DNA of 64,000 bases from Methanoregula sp. PtaB.Bin085 (GCF_002067035.1 NZ_MVQB01000027.1:62001-126000); one strand, 5' to 3'; shown: positions 50,478 to 59,937, counted from the first letter of the stretch. The notes: generated by a model not told the origin, from the sequence alone. Made by a program: numbers and translations.

Positions 50478-51914
50478 TTACTCCATCTCCCCCGCCTTGT
50501 TGATGACCATCAGCCGCATCTCGCTCATCTCCCGGATGGCGTACCGCGGACCCTCCCGGCCGAGCCCCGAGCCTTTTGCCCCGCCGTAGGGCATCGCATC
50601 GGAGCGGAAGGTCGGGATGTCGTTGACCTGCACGCCGCCGACCTCCATGCCGGCAAACGCCTGCATGGCGCGGTTGATGTTCTGCGTGAAGATGCCGGCC
50701 TGCAGGCCGTACTCGCCGGTATCCGCAATGCGGAGCGCTTCGTCGAACGTATCGTACGGTGTAAGGGAGATGACCGGCGCGAAGACCTCCTCGCTGTTCA
50801 CCCGCATCCCGGGAGTAGTATCGGTGAGAATCGTGGGGGCGAACAGCGTATCCTCGAGAATCCCGCCGAGCAGAACCCTGGCTCCCTGCTGTTTTGCCTC
50901 CTGTACCTTGCGGTAAGCCTCCTCTGCCTTCTGCCGGTCGATCATCGGACCGACATCCGTTGCCGGATCGCGGGGATCGCCGACCCGGAGTGCCTGTACC
51001 GCGTGAACGATCTTCGCAAGCGCCTCGTCGTATACCGGCCGGTGAATGAGAACGCGCTGGACTGAGATGCAGACCTGCCCGGCATTGATGAACCCGCCGG
51101 TCGCTATCCGCTGCGCCGCGTAGTCAAGGTTTGCATCGCTGTGAACGATAACGGCAGCGTTCCCGCCAAGCTCGAGACCCACCCGCTTCCGTCCCGCGAT
51201 CTCCCGCAGGTGCCAGCCCACAGAGCAGCTGCCGGTGAACGAAAGGTAGGCGATACGGGGATCGCGGGCAAGCTGCTCAGCCCGGGCGCCCGTGCAGGGC
51301 ACCACGCTGATCGCATCCGGGGGGAGTCCGGCTTCGAGCACTATGTCCCCGAGGACGAGTGCAGAGACAGGTGTCGCGGACGCGGGCTTGAGGATGACGG
51401 AGTTCCCCGCGGCGATCGCCGGAGCCAGCTTGTGGCAGGCAAGGTTGAGCGGGAAGTTGAACGGGACGATGCCGGCAACCGGTCCGAGCGGGAAATATCG
51501 GATGAAACCTGTCCTCCCTTCCGTGTCCGGGGACAGGTCGAGTGGTATGATCTCCCCGTTGATGCGTTTTGCCTCTTCGGCCGAAAGGCGCACGGTCGTC
51601 TCTGCACGGGCGACCTCGCTTATCGCAAACTTCCGGGTCTTGCCGCCCTCCATGACGAGGATGTTGGCAAGTTCCTCCGCCCGTGCATGGATCCCGTCCG
51701 CGATCTTCTGCAGGATTGCTGCCCGTGCATGCGACGGCAGCTGCCGTGTTTCTTCAAAACCCCTGTACGCGGCACCGGCCGCCTTTCTGAGCTCCCCGGG
51801 TCCCGCAAGGCAGACCTCTGTATACACCTCGCCCGTGTACGGGAACCGTACTTTCTGAGTCTCCTTTGTCTGTTTCTTCACACCACCGATCAGCAGGGGA
51901 CAGGGTTCAGTCAT
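50478..51914 (-). CDS. Aldehyde dehydrogenase family protein
   Basis: 478 residues from ATG 51914. NAD(P)-binding and catalytic motifs: PFNFPLNLACHKLAPAIAAG, FTGSCSVGWHLRE, LELGGNAAVIV (general base Glu) and INAGQVCISVQR (catalytic Cys). The upstream open frame is Cys/Pro-rich and not part of the family. Methanogen homologues include lactaldehyde dehydrogenase CofA of coenzyme F420 synthesis, one candidate role; glyceraldehyde-3-phosphate or other aldehydes are alternatives. Standalone gene. Confidence 0.9.
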   Translation of the reverse strand: MTEPCPLLIGGVKKQTKETQKVRFPYTGEVYTEVCLAGPGELRKAAGAAYRGFEETRQLPSHARAAILQKIADGIHARAEELANILVMEGGKTRKFAISEVARAETTVRLSAEEAKRINGEIIPLDLSPDTEGRTGFIRYFPLGPVAGIVPFNFPLNLACHKLAPAIAAGNSVILKPASATPVSALVLGDIVLEAGLPPDAISVVPCTGARAEQLARDPRIAYLSFTGSCSVGWHLREIAGRKRVGLELGGNAAVIVHSDANLDYAAQRIATGGFINAGQVCISVQRVLIHRPVYDEALAKIVHAVQALRVGDPRDPATDVGPMIDRQKAEEAYRKVQEAKQQGARVLLGGILEDTLFAPTILTDTTPGMRVNSEEVFAPVISLTPYDTFDEALRIADTGEYGLQAGIFTQNINRAMQAFAGMEVGGVQVNDIPTFRSDAMPYGGAKGSGLGREGPRYAIREMSEMRLMVINKAGEME

Positions 51915-52060
51915 GGATCTCACGCTAGCACCGGGTCTTGACGCACCTCGGCACCCTGTGCCGGGTGCCGGATGCTTTTTCCCAGTACATCTCCCGGCGG
52001 GATCCATAATAACATACTGCCCGGAGCATGGCACGAAAAAAGAGGATTGGGAGGAGTCAA

Positions 52061-52633
52061 TCAGAGTTTTATGAGTTTGACCGGCACCTGGTACACGGTG
52101 TCCGTGGAACCGGTCTCTCCGCGGTCATCAGCGCAGAGATAGTACTTGCCCTGGTCCTTGATCTTAAACTCTTTTTGGGTCTGTTTCGTGATATCGGAGA
52201 GCCTCAGGACCGTCACGACCCCGTCGTACACCCAGGTTTTCTGGACCATGTCCCAGTGCCGCTCGACTTCGCGGATCCGGAACTCGTTGTTCTTGTCGAC
52301 AAGGACCACGGTCGGATTGATGGTGCCCGAACCGGCGCTTGACACCTCGAGCCTGAACTGCTGGTCGGGATAGAGGTAGTCCACGCCCATCCGTTCCTGG
52401 ATATCGATGCAGACCAGCTCGTTGCGGTGGACGTTGATGGTCGTGTCGAGCGCTGCTGAGGATGAGCGGACAGCAGCGGCTGTCGGTGCCGCCTGCTGGA
52501 CGGTCGCCTGCTGGGCCTGAGTCTGCGGGGCCTGCGTTGCTGCAGCCGGCTGCTGCGGTGTCGTGCACCCGGCCGCAACAGCCAGGAGGAATACAAGCAC
52601 TGCCATGAGCACAAAATACCCGTGAATCTTCAT
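52061..52633 (-). CDS. Secreted lipoprotein, unknown function
   Basis: 190 residues from ATG 52633. Signal peptide MKIHGYFVLMAVLVFLLAVA with lipobox AGC (Cys23), a Gln/Ala/Thr-rich linker at about 25-60, then a beta-rich domain (TINVHRNELVCIDIQERMGV, TVVLVDKNNEF) to the end. A TATA-like CCAATATATGG lies about 25 bases upstream on the minus strand. The domain has two Cys that could form a disulfide. Family not recognised. Confidence 0.65.
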   Translation of the reverse strand: MKIHGYFVLMAVLVFLLAVAAGCTTPQQPAAATQAPQTQAQQATVQQAAPTAAAVRSSSAALDTTINVHRNELVCIDIQERMGVDYLYPDQQFRLEVSSAGSGTINPTVVLVDKNNEFRIREVERHWDMVQKTWVYDGVVTVLRLSDITKQTQKEFKIKDQGKYYLCADDRGETGSTDTVYQVPVKLIKL

Positions 52634-52878
52634 GATGTTCAATCTATAAGATTCCCATATATTGGTTACGATCGCGATCGCTGCGCCTGCCCCCTCTCCG
52701 CCCTCTTCCTGCCCGGTTCCTGCCCGGATTCCAGCAATCCAGGTCCGGCAGCATGCGACACCTGCCCGCTGACCGGCAGTGCCGGGTGGACCAGGGCCAG
52801 AGAGAGAAAAACTACTTTGTGTCATGAGGCCAACATTGCTTCACGCACACCAGCTGCGTTCAGAGAGAGAGGGGTTTT

Positions 52879-55800
52879 GTGAAGGAAGTTGACGCGAACT
52901 TCGATCTGAAGGCGATCGAGCGCGAGGTTCAGGCCTGGTGGCACGCCCGCGACACGTACAAAACAGTGAAACAGCATCGCAGCAGGGGAAAGCCGTTCTT
53001 TTTCGTTGACGGCCCCCCGTACACCACCGGGCATATCCACCTCGGGACCGCGTGGAACAAGATTCTCAAGGACAGCATCCTGCGGTACCACCGGATGAAC
53101 GGCCGGCACGTGATCGACCGGGCGGGCTACGATATGCACGGGCTCCCGATCGAGGTGAAGGTCGAGCAGGAACTCGGGTTTGCCTCGAAAAAGGACATCG
53201 AGAAGTACGGGATGCAGGAGTTCATCGAGAAGTGCCGCACGTTCGCGACCACCAACAAGAAACTGATGGACGACCAGTTCGGGAAACTCGGCGTCTGGCT
53301 GGACTTCCCCGATGCGTACCAGACCGTGAAGCCGGAGTATATCGAGGCCGCGTGGTGGACGCTTGCGAAGGCCGAGGAGAAGGGTATGCTCGAGCGCGGG
53401 CATCGCGTGGTGAACTGGTGCCCCCGGTGCGAGACCGCGATCGCGGATGCAGAAGTTGAATACTGGGACGAGAGCGACCCCTCGATCTTCGTCAAGTTCC
53501 CCCTCACGAACCACCCCGGCGAGTTCCTCGTCATCTGGACGACCACCCCGTGGACCCTGCCGGCAAACGTTGCCGTTGCCGTTGCAAAGGATTTCGAGTA
53601 CGCAAAGGTCCGGGCAAAGAAGGACGGGGCCGAGGATATCCTCTGGATCGCCGAGCCGCTCGTCAAGACCGTGCTCAAGAAGGCCCGGTACAAGGACTTC
53701 TCGGTCCTTGAGACGAAGAAAGGCGCCGACCTTGTCGGCTGGACCTATGACTCCCCGCTGAAGAAGCAGGTGCCGCTCCAGCGCGACATCGCCCACCGTG
53801 TCGTGACCGCCGATTTCGTTGCGCTCGAGAACACCGGTATGGTCCACATCGCGCCCGGCCACGGCTGGGATGATTACGTGCTCGGGACAAAGGAAGGGCT
53901 CGCAATCGTCTGCCCGGTCGATGGGGCCGGGAAATTCCGGGACGAGGCCGGGGAATTCGCCGGCCAGTACGTCCGGGACGCGAACGACAACGTCCTCGCT
54001 GCGCTCGGTTCCCACCTGCTCGCGCAGGAGAAGGTCACCCACCGCTATGGCCACTGCTGGCGCTGCAAGACCCCGATCATCTTCCGCGCCACCTCGCAGT
54101 GGTTCCTCAAGGCCTCGGAGATGCGGGACCTGATGCTCTCGGAAGTTGCCAAGGTCACGTGGTACCCCGAGTGGGCCGGCAGCGCCCGGTTCTACGACTG
54201 GATCAAGGAAGCCCGCGACTGGTGCATCTCACGCCAGCGCTACTGGGGCATCCCGATCCCGGTCTGGGTCTGCCAGAAGTGCGACACGTACAGGGTCGTC
54301 GGCACGATCCAGCAGCTCGAGGAGCTGAGCAAAAAGCCGCTCGCCGATCCCCACCGCCCGTACGTGGATGAGGTCACGATCCCGTGCGCATGCGGCGGCA
54401 CCATGAAGCGGGTCGAGGATATCTTCGATGTCTGGTTCGACTCGGCCGTTGCCTCGTGGGCAACGCTCGGGTACCCGGGGAGAACCGCAGAGTTCGACGC
54501 CCTCTGGCCGGCCGACTTCATCACCGAGGGGCAGGACCAGACCCGGGGCTGGTTCTACTCGCAGCTCGGCGCAAGCACCATCGCGTTCGGGAAGGCCCCC
54601 TACAGGAGCGTATGTATGCACGGCTTCGCGCTCGATGCCGAGGGCAAGAAGATGTCCAAGAGTCTCGGGAACGTTGTCAATCCCTCGGACGTGATCGAGA
54701 AAGTCGGGGTCGACGTCCTCCGGCTGTACGTTCTCTCGTCCTCCGCACCGTGGGACGACCTGAAGTTCAACTGGGAAGGCGTCGGGACGATCAACCGTGC
54801 CGTGAACATCCTCTGGAACGTGTACCGTTTCCCGCTCCCGTACATGATCCTCGACAAGTTCGAGCCGCAGTCGAAGGACGGGGTCTGGGACGACAGTTAC
54901 GTCCGGGCGAACCTTGCCCGGATGCCGGACGAGGACCGGTTCATCATCTCCCGAATCAACTCGGTCGCGATGGTCGTGGACGATGCGATGAAGGGATGCC
55001 AGCTCCACCGGGCAACCCGTGAACTGGTGAACTTCATCCTCGAGGACCTCTCGCGCTGGTACGTCCAGCTCGTCCGCCCGCGGATGTGGCTCGAGGGCGA
55101 GAGCGAGCAGAAGATCTTCGCGTACGAGACGATCTATTACGTGATGCGCCGGCTCACCGGCCTGCTCGCACCGTACTGCCCGCACCTGACCGAGGAGATC
55201 TACCGCAACCTCCGGTGCGGGAAGGACCCGGCCAGCATCCATATGCTGGACTGGAACGCCGGCGACTCAGCGCTCGTGAACGCGGAACTCGAGGGCGCAG
55301 TCGCCCTGGTCCGCTCGTTCGACGAGGCCGTGCAGAACGCCCGCCAGACCGGCAGGCGCAAGCTCCGCTGGCCGGTTGCGGAGGTCACCGTTGTCACCAA
55401 TTCCGATGCCGTGAACAACGCAATAGGCCGGCTCAATGCGGTCTGCATGGACCGTGCCAATGCCCGGAAGGTCTCGGTTGTCATGGGCCGGTGGGACCGG
55501 GTTGGCTGGCATGCCGAGCCGGTAATGAAGGCGCTCGGCAAGGGCTTCCAGAAGAACTCGTTCAAGGTCAAGGGCCTGATTGAGGCTGCGGACGGGAACG
55601 CGATCAAGGCGGCAGTCGATGCCGGCAAAACATACACGCTCGGCAGTGGCAAGGAGACGTTTGAGATCACAGCCGAGCACGTCACCTTCACCGAGAAACT
55701 CCCAGCCGATATCTTCTCGGCGCCGATGACCGACGCAACAGTCTACGTGGACGTGGCACTCACGCCCGAACTCGAAGCCGAGGGCTATGCCCGCGAAGTA

Positions 55801-56061
55801 ATCCGGCGGATCCAGGATATGAGGAAGCAACTCGATCTCGCGGTCGAGGACAACATCAATGTCGAGGCGTCCATTGGTGATAAGAAAGTGCTTGCCCTTC
55901 TCATGGACAATGCTGTGATCGCGATGATTTCCGATGAAGTCCGGGCGAAATTCTTCGGGTTCTCGAAGGATGGCTCGGCCCCCGATGCTTCGAAGTTCGC
56001 GTCCGTCAAGGAGTGGGATGTCGAGGGCGTTGCGATGACGATCGGGATTGGGAAGGCGTGA
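52879..56061 (+). CDS. ileS: Isoleucyl-tRNA synthetase, archaeal/eukaryal type
   Basis: 1060 residues from GTG 52879. Catalytic motifs HIHLG (His52 region, HIGH equivalent) and KMSKS at 591-595. The editing domain lies between about 190 and 380 (LVIWTTTPWTLPANVAVAVA). The anticodon-binding part and a long C-terminal domain follow, typical of the mupirocin-insensitive archaeal/eukaryal class. Charges tRNA-Ile and clears Val by editing. It stands alone, followed by the repeat-rich gap. Confidence 0.97.
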   Translation: MKEVDANFDLKAIEREVQAWWHARDTYKTVKQHRSRGKPFFFVDGPPYTTGHIHLGTAWNKILKDSILRYHRMNGRHVIDRAGYDMHGLPIEVKVEQELGFASKKDIEKYGMQEFIEKCRTFATTNKKLMDDQFGKLGVWLDFPDAYQTVKPEYIEAAWWTLAKAEEKGMLERGHRVVNWCPRCETAIADAEVEYWDESDPSIFVKFPLTNHPGEFLVIWTTTPWTLPANVAVAVAKDFEYAKVRAKKDGAEDILWIAEPLVKTVLKKARYKDFSVLETKKGADLVGWTYDSPLKKQVPLQRDIAHRVVTADFVALENTGMVHIAPGHGWDDYVLGTKEGLAIVCPVDGAGKFRDEAGEFAGQYVRDANDNVLAALGSHLLAQEKVTHRYGHCWRCKTPIIFRATSQWFLKASEMRDLMLSEVAKVTWYPEWAGSARFYDWIKEARDWCISRQRYWGIPIPVWVCQKCDTYRVVGTIQQLEELSKKPLADPHRPYVDEVTIPCACGGTMKRVEDIFDVWFDSAVASWATLGYPGRTAEFDALWPADFITEGQDQTRGWFYSQLGASTIAFGKAPYRSVCMHGFALDAEGKKMSKSLGNVVNPSDVIEKVGVDVLRLYVLSSSAPWDDLKFNWEGVGTINRAVNILWNVYRFPLPYMILDKFEPQSKDGVWDDSYVRANLARMPDEDRFIISRINSVAMVVDDAMKGCQLHRATRELVNFILEDLSRWYVQLVRPRMWLEGESEQKIFAYETIYYVMRRLTGLLAPYCPHLTEEIYRNLRCGKDPASIHMLDWNAGDSALVNAELEGAVALVRSFDEAVQNARQTGRRKLRWPVAEVTVVTNSDAVNNAIGRLNAVCMDRANARKVSVVMGRWDRVGWHAEPVMKALGKGFQKNSFKVKGLIEAADGNAIKAAVDAGKTYTLGSGKETFEITAEHVTFTEKLPADIFSAPMTDATVYVDVALTPELEAEGYAREVIRRIQDMRKQLDLAVEDNINVEASIGDKKVLALLMDNAVIAMISDEVRAKFFGFSKDGSAPDASKFASVKEWDVEGVAMTIGIGKA

Positions 56062-56112
56062 GAATTTTTTTAAAAGATCCTCACAAGACAATTCTCTTTT
56101 TTTAAAAAAATA

Positions 56113-56166
56113 TCGCCCCCCTTGCGCCAGCCCTGCCCCCGTTGGGGGCGGGGGCGCTTGCGATAG
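56113..56166 (+). repeat. Dispersed repeat B, copy 3
   Basis: Same core as the copy at 3278-3325, here CCCCCCTTGCGCCAGCCCTG followed by the palindrome around CCCCCGTTGGGGGCGGGGG. It follows the ileS stop by about 50 bases, and repeat A comes 120 bases later, as at 3.3-3.5 kb. Confidence 0.75.
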
Positions 56167-56287
56167 TGTTGTATTACCTGTCCGGTTGATGAATCCAAAT
56201 TATTTTCCCGGTGAGTGAAAACGTCATCGCCCCGGGGCAACCCGGCGAGGGTTCGCACCCGGGCACGTTCGGGTTCTGGTAAAAAAC

Positions 56288-56374
56288 CGGTAATTGAGAC
56301 CGCCGCGGGGCGCCCTTCGGGGCGGCGGCAGGCATCGTAAAGGGGGTATGGGGGCATCAGCCCCCATCATCGAC
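56288..56374 (+). repeat. Dispersed repeat A, copy 3
   Basis: Matches the other copies through GCCGCGGGGCGCCCTTCGGG and GGGGGTATGGGGGCATCAGC. The terminal inverted part (GGGGGC...GCCCCC) is perfect here. Intergenic. Confidence 0.75.
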
Positions 56375-56715
56375 TATGCGAACCCCCATTTTTTTCTTTC
56401 CCCACGTCCAAATACACCACCCCTCCCGTTTCCGGCCCTTGTAACGTTGCTAAATATGACCTCCCCCATTCCTGCCGGAGATCACCTCATTATTCCGGCC
56501 CGGGTTCCGCATTTTTGGGAATTATTACCTCCCGGATCCGGGGGTTGAGGGAAAATCGGTACAACCGGGCCCGTAACGGGCTCCGATGTACCAGAATTCT
56601 CATGGGGATTTTTCAGATAGTGATATTGACCCCCTCCGACGGTAGTAATGCCAGGTTCCCGGGAGGGGTGCCAGCTCCTGAGGAAGTGACAATCCCCATA
56701 TCAATTGCGAACCGG

Positions 56716-56990
56716 GATCCGATTTCAAAATCTCGATCGCGATCGTATTCGTGATGAAAAATTTTCCGGAAAAATCAGCGATCGATTTTCATTTCAGATT
56801 CGATCAGCGATTTCCGGATCAAAATCGGATCCTGATTTTCATTTCAAAACCGGATCCTGAATTTTTTTTTCAAATCGCGATCCGATTATTATTTGTAAAT
56901 TGCGATCATGATCGCGATCAAAAACGTTTCCGGAAAAATCGATCAGCGATTTTTTATAACAAATCCTGGTCTTCCGATTAAAAAAATGGA
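56716..56990. repeat. GATC-dense degenerate repeat array
   Basis: About 14 GATC sites in 275 bases (roughly one expected by chance). Recurrent words: CAGCGAT three times, TTTCCGGAAAAAT twice, GATTTTCATTTCA twice, CGGATCCTGA twice, GATCGCGATC twice. Strongly AT-rich between them. Contains no supported gene. Function open: origin, segregation or protein-binding array. Confidence 0.6.
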
Positions 56991-57019
56991 TCATCCGTTT
57001 TGTGGAGGGTTGTTTGGTT

Positions 57020-57508
57020 CTATTTCGGGATGTTGTTTGGGAGGCAGGAACCTCCCTTATTTATGATTGATACGATGCATTTGTCATAGCCTGCCACATA
57101 AATATTTTCAATATCACGCCCTTCGTGAACAATTCTCGTAGTGGGTATATATCTTTGAATACACGCTGCAGTCTGTAATCCGGCAGGAGTCGGGTGGACA
57201 GACTCGGTGTCATTTACAAAGAGAATCTGCCTGCCCGTGGAATCAAAAATCCTGGTAAATCCCGAAGAACGGTACACCACTCCACCAAGAGGAACAATGC
57301 CGGGCTTTTCCTCTTGAGACTCAAAGGGAGTAGTATAGTCAATCTCATAGATTTCAGTAATTTCCTGCGAATCGTTAAAGAGTAATGTTGGTCGTGTGCA
57401 GTTTGGATCCGGGAGTTGTTCCGCCGTTCCTGTACATCCGGTGAAAAATAAAAAAACCAGAACAAAAACGCAGCCACCAAAATAAAAATCGAAAACGGAT
57501 TTCATCAA
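57020..57508 (-). CDS. Secreted lipoprotein, AT-rich gene
   Basis: 162 residues. Signal peptide FYFGGCVFVLVFLFFTGC with lipobox FTGC (Cys25). The ectodomain has four further Cys (including NCTRP, AACIQRY, DKCIVS, GSCLPN) and beta-rich stretches such as PLGGVVYRSSGFTRIFDSTG. A TATA-like run (TTTATATATATT) lies 25-40 bases upstream on the minus strand. The gene is clearly AT-richer than its neighbours, hinting at transfer. Family not recognised. Confidence 0.6.
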   Translation of the reverse strand: MMKSVFDFYFGGCVFVLVFLFFTGCTGTAEQLPDPNCTRPTLLFNDSQEITEIYEIDYTTPFESQEEKPGIVPLGGVVYRSSGFTRIFDSTGRQILFVNDTESVHPTPAGLQTAACIQRYIPTTRIVHEGRDIENIYVAGYDKCIVSIINKGGSCLPNNIPK

Positions 57509-57623
57509 TTCTCTCGATTCCGGTGTTTTTTTTTAATATATATAAATACACAACAATTATCTTTGGGTACAGAGCTTCCCGAGCGTTTCCCTCGCGGTAC
57601 ATATCGTAATTAATAATGGGAGT

Positions 57624-58355
57624 TCACGCCCCGCCCAGCACCTTCGCGAGAAACGCCTTCCCTTCCGGAGAAGTAAACAGCGGCAAATCCGACTCCGCGA
57701 CAACAGCGCTCCGCTCCGCGATCACGGTCTCCTTCGTGATCGGGTTGAACCCTTCCTTCTCCGTGAGTTTCTTGTAAACCAAAGTTCCCCGGCGCTGCCA
57801 CGAGGGGGTCTCCGCGAGGTTGAACCCCCGCACGTGCATCATCTCGTGCAGGTCCTTTGACTGCAGGCCTTTCAGCTTCTCCGCGGCTTTCCGGGGGTCC
57901 ATTCCCTCCTCGATGAGGGCCTGCTGGCAGTAGGCGTTGATGTGGTTGCGCCACGCCTCCGACTGCCGGTTCGCGAGGTACTCGACAGCCCAGGCCGGGG
58001 TTGCGGGGATCACCCGTGCATCGAACGAGATGAGAGTCGTGCCGCCAAGGGCGAGCGTGAAGGAGCTTGCGGCGTACGACGCGGCAACCGAATCGATCTT
58101 CTCCACCCGGCCGCTGAACGGGAGCTTCGTGAAGTACAGGCTGATCTCGTCTGAGAACGTGTAGGCAAGGTCGGGGTTGAGGCCGCTCTCGGCAACGAGC
58201 GCTGTGCAGGTGGTCACCATGCCCTTGTGGAAGAACTCGTCGAACGGCTTCTCGAGGCCGAGACAGTCGGCGAGGCGGTGGAATGCACGTCCGTCAAGCC
58301 GTACAAAAACAGGGGGAATGGTTGTGATATTTGCGAAGATCTCACGGTTTTCCAT
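57624..58355 (-). CDS. Thg1-like 3'-5' polymerase (tRNA-His guanylyltransferase family)
   Basis: 243 residues from ATG 58355. Palm motifs: VRLDGRAFHRL (Asp21, Gly22) and TFSDEISLYF (Asp69, Glu70). The C-terminal half (KGLQSKDLHEMMHVRGFNLA) fits Thg1 family. Archaeal Thg1-like proteins repair 5' ends of tRNAs by 3'-5' addition using a template, and some add G-1 to tRNA-His. Which applies here is unclear. Standalone gene with a stop 115 bases left of the lipoprotein start region. Confidence 0.9.
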   Translation of the reverse strand: MENREIFANITTIPPVFVRLDGRAFHRLADCLGLEKPFDEFFHKGMVTTCTALVAESGLNPDLAYTFSDEISLYFTKLPFSGRVEKIDSVAASYAASSFTLALGGTTLISFDARVIPATPAWAVEYLANRQSEAWRNHINAYCQQALIEEGMDPRKAAEKLKGLQSKDLHEMMHVRGFNLAETPSWQRRGTLVYKKLTEKEGFNPITKETVIAERSAVVAESDLPLFTSPEGKAFLAKVLGGA

Positions 58356-58421
58356 ACGAATACCATGCGGGAGCACAGGAAAAAAACCGGGTGGCTCCCG
58401 CCAGTCCTTTCAGCCCGTACC

Positions 58422-58691
58422 TCACTCTTCCGGTATGCTGCTGCCGCCGGTAAAGGCGCCCGGGAGGTGGCGGATCAGGACGATATCGTCAATCGCGCTG
58501 ATGATACGGTAGGGGATCTTGAGGCCCTTGTAGTTCTTGAGCTCGAAGAGCTGATCATTGCATTTCCCGACAATGATCGACTCGATCTTCTTCGCGTCCA
58601 CGTCAATGAGAACATCCTCGACCTCGCCAATGAACATTCCCTTTTCCGTATAGATCTGAAGCCCGAACAAATCCGTAATCTGGGTTTCCAT
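58422..58691 (-). CDS. PRC-barrel domain protein
   Basis: 89 residues. The PRC-barrel pattern is visible: DLFGLQIYTEKGMFIGEVED, VLIDVDAKKIESIIVGK, then LKIPYRIISAIDDIVLIR. Small archaeal PRC-barrel proteins bind RNA polymerase-like or division partners (CdpB proteins in haloarchaea bind SepF); which applies is unknown. Divergent from the site-2 protease gene through a palindromic TATA box. Confidence 0.85.
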   Translation of the reverse strand: METQITDLFGLQIYTEKGMFIGEVEDVLIDVDAKKIESIIVGKCNDQLFELKNYKGLKIPYRIISAIDDIVLIRHLPGAFTGGSSIPEE

Positions 58692-58703
58692 TGTTATCAG
58701 AGG

Positions 58704-58717
58704 AAAGTATATACTTT
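58704..58717. promoter_or_regulatory. Palindromic TATA box shared by divergent genes
   Basis: AAAGTATATACTTT is a perfect 14-bp palindrome centred between the PRC-barrel start (58691) and the protease start (58738/58744). The distances (about 20 and 27-33 bases from centre) predict very short or no leaders on both sides. Confidence 0.55.
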
Positions 58718-58743
58718 AGAGTTAAAAAGATAATCCCTTGTTT

Positions 58744-59877
58744 ATGGACGGGTCTTTTCGGATAGGGAGCATTTTTGGCATCCCGATTTACATCCACTAC
58801 ACCTTCATCCTCGTCATCCCGCTCTTTGCGTGGATCATCGGCAGCCAGATTGCGATGACGATAGAGATGCTCCAGGAGATCTACCTCGTTACGATCGATC
58901 CTTCGCTGATCACGACCGGCTACATGCCCTACCTCATCGGCGCTGTAGCCTCGTTCGGGCTCTTCTTCGGTGTGCTCGTCCACGAGCTCGCCCACTCGGT
59001 GGTTGCCCGGAGGAAAGGGATCGCCATCAACAGTATCACCCTGATGATCTTCGGCGGGGTTGCGAGCATGGAGGAGGGCGTCCCGGACCCGAAGGTCGAG
59101 CTCCCGATGGCGCTCGTCGGCCCGGTAACGAGTTTCGTCTTCGGGCTCGTATGCGGCGGACTGGTCTACGTTGTTGCGTCCTCCGTCGCAGACCCGGGCC
59201 GGGCCGGTGTCCTGATGTTCCTCTTCGGGTACCTTGGGGTCCTCAACATCATCCTCTGCTTCTTCAACCTGATCCCGGCGTTCCCCATGGATGGCGGACG
59301 GGTGCTCCGGGCATGGCTCGCGACCCGGATGCCGCTCCACCAGGCTACCCGGATCGCTGCGGACATCGGCAAGGGATTCGCTATTATCTTCGGGATCGTT
59401 GGTCTCTTTGCCTTCTCCCCGTTCCTGATCCTGATTGCTCTCTTCATCTATATCGGGGCGAACATGGAGTCAACGGCCGTCAAGTACACCCACCTGCTCC
59501 AGGACGTTACGGTCGGCCAGATGATGTCGAGCCCGGTCACTGCGGTAGCGCCGTCGATGCCGGTCCCGCAGATGATCGACCTCATGTACACCAGCAAGCA
59601 CCTCGGCTTTCCCGTGGTCGAGCGGGACCGGCTGGTTGGCATGATCACGCTCATCGACGTCAACCGGACCTCCCCCATCGACCGTGACGCCATGCAGGTG
59701 CGGGACATCATGACCCGCGATCCCATTGTCCTGCCGCCCACAGCACCGGTCATCGAGGCCCTGAAGATCATGTCGGCTCACGATATCGAGCGGATCCCGA
59801 TCGTACAGGACGACCGGATTGTCGGGATCGTGACACGGATGGATATCCTGAAGGTGACCGAGCTCCGGCAGATCTGA
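58744..59877 (+). CDS. Site-2 protease (M50) with CBS pair
   Basis: 377 residues from ATG 58744; an in-frame TTG at 58738 lies at the expected transcription start. Membrane core with the zinc site HELAHS (His80, Glu81, His84) and a distal Asp in NLIPAFPMDGGRVL, then a CBS pair at about 255-370 (VTVGQMMSSPVTAVAPS, VRDIMTRDPIVLPP). Intramembrane metalloproteases cleave membrane-tethered substrates; the CBS part probably senses adenylate levels. Divergent from a PRC-barrel gene. Confidence 0.93.
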   Translation: MDGSFRIGSIFGIPIYIHYTFILVIPLFAWIIGSQIAMTIEMLQEIYLVTIDPSLITTGYMPYLIGAVASFGLFFGVLVHELAHSVVARRKGIAINSITLMIFGGVASMEEGVPDPKVELPMALVGPVTSFVFGLVCGGLVYVVASSVADPGRAGVLMFLFGYLGVLNIILCFFNLIPAFPMDGGRVLRAWLATRMPLHQATRIAADIGKGFAIIFGIVGLFAFSPFLILIALFIYIGANMESTAVKYTHLLQDVTVGQMMSSPVTAVAPSMPVPQMIDLMYTSKHLGFPVVERDRLVGMITLIDVNRTSPIDRDAMQVRDIMTRDPIVLPPTAPVIEALKIMSAHDIERIPIVQDDRIVGIVTRMDILKVTELRQI

Positions 59878-59937
59878 ATGCAAAAACAGCGATGTCCGAT
59901 TTTCTGTTCCGGAAAAATGGTATTTCAGGCCGGATAA

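Larger units (their letters stand above)
56062..57019. other. Repeat-rich gene-free region
   Basis: Contains T-rich ileS end signals (56067-56110), repeat B (56113-56166), repeat A (56288-56374), an unremarkable GC-rich stretch, and a GATC-dense AT-rich array at 56716-56990. Short open frames exist but have atypical composition. It is the largest gap in the window. Confidence 0.6.

Noticed and set aside
52822-54054. 410-codon minus-strand frame over ileS
   Set aside because: Antisense to a strongly conserved synthetase; no domain or start context.
56751-56981. 76-codon frame in the GATC-dense array
   Set aside because: The product only reflects the repeated words (repeated Phe/Asp/Arg stretches) and has no ribosome site.
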